A stretch of DNA of 10,382 nt, taken from positions 1 to 10,382 of the forward strand of contig CANNUR010000093.1 of NCBI GenBank assembly GCA_947523045.1, in the 5' to 3' direction. The notes beneath the pieces were generated by a model. That model was not told the origin of the DNA, did no database searches, and was given only the letters and a program-made list of their open reading frames with translations. How positions within the stretch are numbered: position 1 is the stretch's first letter; every line of letters starts with the position of its first letter. The position numbers were made by a program, and so were the translations under genes. Below are positions 6,927 through 10,382 of the stretch, in pieces. This stretch comes from an uncultured Prosthecobacter sp. Its GTDB lineage: Bacteria; Verrucomicrobiota; Verrucomicrobiia; Verrucomicrobiales; Verrucomicrobiaceae.

Positions 6927-7200
6927 AGGGCAAAGGAGGGGGCTGGCGCCTCGGTCAAGTGAGGCATGACAGGATGACTCGGCGAGCCGACAAGCCGTGT
7001 TATGAAGAGGAAAGCATCGGGATTATTCTGCAGTGACGCAATCCTTTTTTCGTTCGCGGATAAGCGATTGAGCTGTTCAAAAGGCATGCAGCCAGATTGA
7101 GTGGCATTCTGGTTTGAACCAGACCGCTGCAGTGCTCAATGCAGGTGGTTTGTGATTTCATTCTGAAAGAAGCGGAATCGACGCCTGGTTCCCATACCTG
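6927..7200. other. Divergent intergenic region between surface-protein unit and sulfatase
   Basis: These 274 bp separate two divergent genes and must hold both promoters. I see no gene here. No -35/-10 pair is good enough to call on either strand. Structures present are a 12-bp palindrome TCGGC-GA-GCCGA at 6979-6990, a weak GGATT/AATCC pair followed by six T (7020-7050), and a perfect dyad at 7108-7123 flanked by ATTGAG/CTCAAT arms. Confidence 0.6.
7108..7123. promoter_or_regulatory. Perfect operator-like dyad upstream of sulfatase
   Basis: TCTGGTT-TG-AACCAGA is a perfect 7-bp inverted repeat with a 2-nt centre. It lies 77 bp before the sulfatase start and about 180 bp before the divergent surface-protein start. 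Outer arms ATTGAG (7096-7101) and CTCAAT (7135-7140) enclose it almost symmetrically (6 and 11 bp away). The size and symmetry fit a binding site for a dimeric repressor or activator. No regulator gene is present in the window to pair it with. Confidence 0.4.
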
Positions 7201-8610
7201 ATGGACGCTAGATTCGCTTCGCTATTGTACCTGACTGTCGCCCTCACCGCCCTCGCGGCTGACAAACCGAACGTGCTCTTTGTCTACTGCGACAACCTCG
7301 GCAATGGCGACGTCGCCTGTTTCAATCCGCTGACGAAGCATCGCACGCCGCACCTCGACCGCATGGCGGCCGAGGGCATGAAGCTGACGAGTTTTTATTC
7401 GGCCAGTGGCGTCTGCACGCCGAGCCGGGCTGCCGCGATGACCGGCTGCTACCCGCGCCGGCTCAACCTGCATGTCAGCGACAAGAACACCTTCGTCCTG
7501 CAGCCGGTCGCTCCCAAGGGCCTGAATCCTGCCGAGACGACGGTGGCCGAGGTTTTGAAAAGCGCTGGTTACGCGACCGCCATCATCGGCAAGTGGCACC
7601 TTGGCGATCAGCCGGAGTTCCTGCCGACGCGCCAGGGGTTTGATGCCTACTTCGGCATTCCCTACAGCGATGACATGACCAAGGACAAGAAACCCGAGGT
7701 CTGGCCGGAACTGCCGCTGATGCGCGGCGAGAAGGTCGTCGAGGCGCCGGTGGATCGTGATTACCTGACCAAGCGCTACACCGAGGAGGCGATCCGCTAC
7801 ATCGAGGCGAATCGCGACCGGCCGTTTTTCCTCTACCTGCCGCATGCCATGCCCGGCAGCACGGCCCATGCCTACGCCAGCCCGGCCTTCAAGGGCAAGT
7901 CGGCGAATGGCGACTGGGGCGACAGCGTCGAGGAACTGGACTGGTCGATGGGCGAGATCCTCGCGGCGCTGAAGCGGTTCGGCCTCGACGAGAAGACGCT
8001 GGTGGTCTGGACCTCCGACAATGGCGCGCCGCAGCGCAACCCGCCGCAGGGCAGCAACCTGCCGTACAAGGGCTGGGGCTACAACACCAGCGAGGGCGCG
8101 ATGCGCATGCCCTGCATCGCCCGCTGGCCGGGGCGCATCCCCGCCGGCAGCGAGTGCCGCGAGCTGGCCTCGATGCTCGACCTGCTGCCCACCTTCGCCG
8201 GTCTGGCCGGCGCGCCGCTGCCGAAACCGCCGATCGACGGGCATGACATCCGCGCGCTGCTCCTGGCCGAGCCGGGCGCCAAGTCGCCGACCGACGCCAA
8301 GGGGTTCTTTTATTACCACATGGACCAGTTGCAGGCCGTGCGCAGCGGGCCGTGGAAACTCTACCTGCCACTGGCGGCCAAGCGCGCCGGGGGCAAGGGC
8401 AAGGCCGGGCCGTCGAAACTGGAGCTCTACAACGTCCGCGACGACGTCGCCGAGCAGCAGGAGGTGTCGGCCCAGGAACCCGAGGTGGTGCAGCGCCTGC
8501 TGGCCCTGGCCGAAGCGGCGCGGGAGGAGTTGGGCGACCAAGGCCGCGAGGGGCGCGGCCAGCGGCCGGCCGGCTGGGTCGAGCAGCCGACGGCGCGCGT
8601 GCTGCAGTAG
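7201..8610 (+). CDS. Sulfatase (arylsulfatase, type I formylglycine-dependent)
   Basis: This 469-residue enzyme of the alkaline-phosphatase superfamily hydrolyses sulfate esters. Residues 1-20 are a signal peptide (ending LTALAA), so it acts outside the cytoplasm. The activation motif CTPSR (72-76) contains Cys72, which must be converted to formylglycine by a maturase encoded elsewhere, plus Arg76. Other expected active-site residues are visible: Asp31 in YCDNLGNGD (29-37), GKWHLG (130-135) with Lys131 and His133, LPHAMPG (213-219) with His215, TSDNG (271-275) with Asp273 and Asn274, and YKGWG (289-293) with Lys290. The second residue of the first metal motif is Asn32 rather than the more usual Asp. 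The C-terminal subdomain (SGPWKLYLP at 382-390) is complete, and the length is normal. No Shine-Dalgarno sequence precedes the ATG, which directly gives the signal peptide. Likely substrates are sulfated polysaccharides, but subfamily and substrate are not determinable here. It converges with the DUF1501 gene. Confidence 0.92.
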   Translation: MDARFASLLYLTVALTALAADKPNVLFVYCDNLGNGDVACFNPLTKHRTPHLDRMAAEGMKLTSFYSASGVCTPSRAAAMTGCYPRRLNLHVSDKNTFVLQPVAPKGLNPAETTVAEVLKSAGYATAIIGKWHLGDQPEFLPTRQGFDAYFGIPYSDDMTKDKKPEVWPELPLMRGEKVVEAPVDRDYLTKRYTEEAIRYIEANRDRPFFLYLPHAMPGSTAHAYASPAFKGKSANGDWGDSVEELDWSMGEILAALKRFGLDEKTLVVWTSDNGAPQRNPPQGSNLPYKGWGYNTSEGAMRMPCIARWPGRIPAGSECRELASMLDLLPTFAGLAGAPLPKPPIDGHDIRALLLAEPGAKSPTDAKGFFYYHMDQLQAVRSGPWKLYLPLAAKRAGGKGKAGPSKLELYNVRDDVAEQQEVSAQEPEVVQRLLALAEAAREELGDQGREGRGQRPAGWVEQPTARVLQ

Positions 8611-8616
8611 GCCAGC

Positions 8617-8647
8617 AAAAAGCGGCACAGATCGCTCCGTGCCGCTT
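8617..8647 (-). terminator. Intrinsic terminator for the DUF1501 transcript
   Basis: AAGCGGCAC (8620-8628) and GTGCCGCTT (8639-8647) form a perfect 9-bp stem with a 10-nt loop. On the - strand the stem runs straight into TTTTT (the complement of five A at 8617-8621), the layout of a Rho-independent terminator for the gene ending at 8670. On the + strand the stem is followed by GTCGTG, so it would terminate the convergent sulfatase transcript poorly unless the stem alone suffices. Confidence 0.8.
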
Positions 8648-8669
8648 GTCGTGAGGCGCGCAGGCGAAC

Positions 8670-9962
8670 TCAGCCAAAGAGGTTCGTCAGCGGCTTGCCC
8701 TTGTCGGCCAGGGTGAAGGGCCGCTTCGAGGGCGAGAACAGCACCTGATCGAGCGGCAGGCCGAGGGCATAGCCGATGGTGGCGTTGATGTCGGGCACAT
8801 CGACCGGGCTGTCGGTGATCTTGGCGCCCTTCTCATCGGTGGCGCCGTGGACCTGGCCGCCGCGGATGCCGCCGCCGGCGAGCACGCAGCTGAAGGCGGC
8901 CGGATGGTGGTCGCGGCCGTCGTTGGCATTGATCTCCGGCGTGCGACCGAACTCGGTCGCCAGCACCACCAGCGTCTCCTGCAGCAGGCCGCGGCTTTCG
9001 AGGTCGCTCAGCAGGGTGCTCATGGCGGTGTCGAGCTCCTCGCAGAGCTCGGGCACGCGGGTGAAGTTGGCGGTGTGGGTGTCCCAGCTGCCGAAGCTGA
9101 CCTCGACAAAGCGCACGCCATGCTCAACCAGGCGACGGGCCAGCAGGCAGCCCTGGCCAAAGCGGTCGCGACCGTACTTCTCGCGCAGGGCATCGGATTC
9201 GGAGGCGAGATCAAAGGCCTTCAATTCCTCGCTCTTCATCATCTTCACCGCGTCGTCGTACATGTCGCTGTAGGCGCGCACGTTCTTGACGTCGTAGGTC
9301 TCGGCGAACTTGCGGTCGAGCTGCTTGGCGATCTCGAGCCGGCTGTTGAAACGCTCCTCGGTGAACCAGCCGTTGCGGCGGACATTGGCGAGGCCGGCCT
9401 CGGGGTTGTTGAGCATGAGCGGCGCAAAGCGCGATTCGAAGAAGCCGGCGCCGGGGTGTCGGCTGTCGTTGCCGATCATGACACTGCCGGGCAGGGTGGG
9501 GTTGCCGCGGTCCTGAAACTTCTGCAGCCAGGCGCCCAGCGATGGGTGACGGATCGAGCTGCGCAGGGTGTAGCTCGTGTGCATGAAGTAGTTGCCCTGC
9601 TCGTGCGCACCCTGGGTCGAACTCATCGAGCGGATGATGGCGAGCTTGTCGGCCTGGCGTGCCAGCAGCGGCAGGTTGTCGCTGAGCTGGATGCCGTCGA
9701 CCCGGGTTTTGACGGTCTTGGTCAGGCCCATGACCCCCGAGCTGGCCGGCTTCGGATCCCAGGTGTCGAGGTGGCTCATGCCGCCGTTCATGTACAGGTA
9801 AATGACATTGCGGGCGGTGGCCGCCTGCCGCGCCGTGCTGGCGTCCTTGCCGGCCGCGAGGGCCCGGCCACCGAAGGTCTGCAGGGCGGTGACGCCGAGG
9901 AAGCTCTGGGCGGCGCCACTGAGGAACTGGCGGCGACCGAAGGGGGAGGAGGTGGGATTCAT
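8670..9962 (-). CDS. DUF1501 domain protein, Tat-exported
   Basis: This is a 430-residue protein of the DUF1501 family, very abundant in Planctomycetes and Verrucomicrobia and structurally related to the alkaline-phosphatase/sulfatase superfamily. GRRQFLSG (9-16) followed by a hydrophobic stretch to about residue 36 is a twin-arginine signal, so the protein is exported folded. Family landmarks appear in order: YLYMNGGMSHLDTWDPKP, HEQGNYFMHTSYT, RFVEVSFGSWDTHTANF, TEFGRTPEIN and GRDHHPAAFSCVLAGG. Asp and His residues in SHLDTW, SWDTH and GRDHHP could bind metal, which is inference from the superfamily. An in-frame ATG at 10001 would add 13 residues; I prefer ATG 9962 because it puts the Tat motif at the usual distance, though neither start has a Shine-Dalgarno sequence. 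DUF1501 genes usually sit beside a DUF1549/DUF1553 cytochrome-like gene; none is visible here, which is unusual. The family's biochemical function is unknown. Confidence 0.9.
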   Translation of the reverse strand: MNPTSSPFGRRQFLSGAAQSFLGVTALQTFGGRALAAGKDASTARQAATARNVIYLYMNGGMSHLDTWDPKPASSGVMGLTKTVKTRVDGIQLSDNLPLLARQADKLAIIRSMSSTQGAHEQGNYFMHTSYTLRSSIRHPSLGAWLQKFQDRGNPTLPGSVMIGNDSRHPGAGFFESRFAPLMLNNPEAGLANVRRNGWFTEERFNSRLEIAKQLDRKFAETYDVKNVRAYSDMYDDAVKMMKSEELKAFDLASESDALREKYGRDRFGQGCLLARRLVEHGVRFVEVSFGSWDTHTANFTRVPELCEELDTAMSTLLSDLESRGLLQETLVVLATEFGRTPEINANDGRDHHPAAFSCVLAGGGIRGGQVHGATDEKGAKITDSPVDVPDINATIGYALGLPLDQVLFSPSKRPFTLADKGKPLTNLFG

Positions 9963-10044
9963 GGGCGGGGGTAGATTTTCACGCGCCGAAACGAGGGGCA
10001 CAGCGACGACCTTGCACGAAAATGTGCGGAGGGCGGGGATGGGG

Positions 10045-10074
10045 ATCTCAGATGGCAGATCTCAGATCTCAGAT
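10045..10074. repeat. ATCTCAGAT short repeat array
   Basis: Three exact copies of the 9-mer ATCTCAGAT begin at 10045, 10059 and 10066; the last two overlap by 2 bp and the first two are 5 bp apart. It lies immediately before the 83-bp tandem repeats. No function is apparent. Confidence 0.7.
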
Positions 10075-10089
10075 GGGTGGGGTGCCAAA

Positions 10090-10281
10090 CCCTCGTTCTG
10101 GCGAACGAGCCCACGGGTTCGCGTAGGCGCCCTCGCCAGAGGGCGAGGATGGCGGGCTGGTGTCGTGTCAGGCCCTCGTTCTGGCGAACGAGCCCACGGG
10201 TTCGCGTAGGCGCCCTCGCCAGAGGGCGGGGATGGGGGGATGGTGTGTGTCAGGCCCTCGTTCTGGCGAACGAGCCTACGG
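10090..10281. repeat. 83-bp tandem repeat with paired palindromes, about 2.3 copies
   Basis: Copies begin at 10090, 10173 and 10255 (periods 83 and 82 bp). The first 56 bases of copies 1 and 2 are identical, and the rest differ by three substitutions and a 1-base indel by my alignment. Copy 3 stops after about 27 bp. Each full copy has two perfect 7-4-7 hairpins. Hairpin A is CTCGTTC-TGGC-GAACGAG (10092-10109, 10175-10192, 10257-10274). Hairpin B is CGCCCTC-GCCA-GAGGGCG (10128-10145, 10211-10228). The A and B loops are exact complements. A partial tail resembling the end of a unit (GAGGGCGGGGATGGGG) also occurs near 10029-10044. The arrangement resembles REP-type dispersed palindromes. Copy 3 hairpin A lies right behind the stop codon of the - strand gene at the window edge. 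Confidence 0.9.
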
Positions 10282-10283
10282 TT

Positions 10284-10382
10284 TTATTGCGTGAAGGCAG
10301 GCAGCTTGACGATCTTGCCGCCGGCCAGGGCCGACTCATGGGCGCAGAGGCCGACGCAGGTCCAGTTGGCTGATTGCTTGGC
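10284..10382 (-). CDS. C-terminal 32 codons of an unidentified protein, possibly Gfo/Idh/MocA oxidoreductase
   Basis: Reading the - strand from the window edge, the frame is open to TAA at 10284-10286 and gives 32 residues, including NWTCVGLCAHESALAGG and ending KIVKLPAFTQ. Codon choice is GC-rich and matches the neighbouring real genes. The pattern of a short helix followed by a Gly-Gly-Lys-x-Val-x-Leu-Pro ending resembles C-termini of Gfo/Idh/MocA-type NAD(P)-dependent oxidoreductases, frequent near sulfatase and DUF1501 genes in this group. With so few residues this is only a suggestion. Its transcript would run into the palindromic repeats and then towards the DUF1501 gene. Confidence 0.5.
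   Translation of the reverse strand, partial: AKQSANWTCVGLCAHESALAGGKIVKLPAFTQ

Larger units (their letters stand above)
9963..10283. other. Gene-free repeat-rich intergenic block
   Basis: There are about 320 bp between the DUF1501 start and the stop of the next - strand gene, and I find no credible coding sequence. The first 65 bp upstream of DUF1501 presumably hold its promoter, but no clear hexamers stand out. The rest is a short ATCTCAGAT array and tandem palindromic repeats. Confidence 0.7.

Noticed and set aside
7020..7050. GGATT/AATCC pair followed by six T as a + strand terminator
   Set aside because: The stem is only 5 bp with a 15-nt loop, and no + strand gene lies upstream within several kilobases to be terminated.
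7222..8628. 468-codon open frame on the - strand covering the whole sulfatase gene
   Set aside because: It is an antisense shadow: the opposite strand encodes a protein with all sulfatase motifs, and the shadow product is rich in Arg, Gly and Ala with no recognisable domain.
8847..9974. 375-codon open frame on the + strand opposite the DUF1501 gene
   Set aside because: It is an antisense shadow of a convincingly coding DUF1501 gene, with a Val/Ala/Gly-rich product and no domain.
10090..10281. CRISPR-like array
   Set aside because: The repeats are 83-bp tandem units with near-identical intervening parts, so there are no unique spacers, and no cas genes are present.

Overview
The window looks like a chromosomal segment of a Verrucomicrobiota bacterium, or a close PVC-superphylum relative. 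The main evidence is protein content. It carries a Tat-exported DUF1501 protein, a formylglycine-type sulfatase, a neutral-ceramidase-like protein, and two large exported proteins whose N-terminal architecture and C-terminal phrases I associate with Verrucomicrobiota surface proteins. Most genes are GC-rich with strong third-position GC, and most starts lack a Shine-Dalgarno sequence. The taxonomy comes from family recognition, not from a marker gene.

Positions 1-2759 (+ strand) hold the C-terminus of a ceramidase-like hydrolase, a secreted alpha/beta-hydrolase (esterase type) and an MFS transporter of the anion:cation symporter type. They are followed by a GC-poor small membrane-protein gene (2827-3324), preceded by a possible 11-codon leader ORF that overlaps its start as ATGA. 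Positions 3355-6926 (- strand) form a tight two-gene unit encoding two exported proteins. The upstream one (647 aa) has a conserved secreted N-terminal domain, a low-complexity Ser/Ala/Leu linker and a BNR/Asp-box beta-propeller encoded in much AT-richer DNA. The downstream one (541 aa) begins 2 bp after it and is a modular beta-rich protein. A 274-bp intergenic region with a perfect dyad separates this unit from a divergent sulfatase gene (7201-8610, + strand). The sulfatase converges on a DUF1501 gene (8670-9962, - strand), with a hairpin terminator between them oriented for the DUF1501 transcript. The right edge holds an intergenic block of about 320 bp with 83-bp tandem repeats carrying paired palindromes, then the last 32 codons of a further - strand gene, possibly a Gfo/Idh/MocA-type oxidoreductase.

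Functionally, the ceramidase-like protein, esterase, MFS permease, sulfatase, DUF1501 protein and possible oxidoreductase resemble the dispersed catabolic toolkit that PVC bacteria use on sulfated or esterified glycans and lipids. They do not form one operon, and nothing in the sequence fixes a substrate. The least explained parts are the two-gene surface-protein unit with its compositionally mosaic propeller, the tandem palindromic repeats with complementary loops, and the leader-ORF/hairpin arrangement before the small membrane protein.
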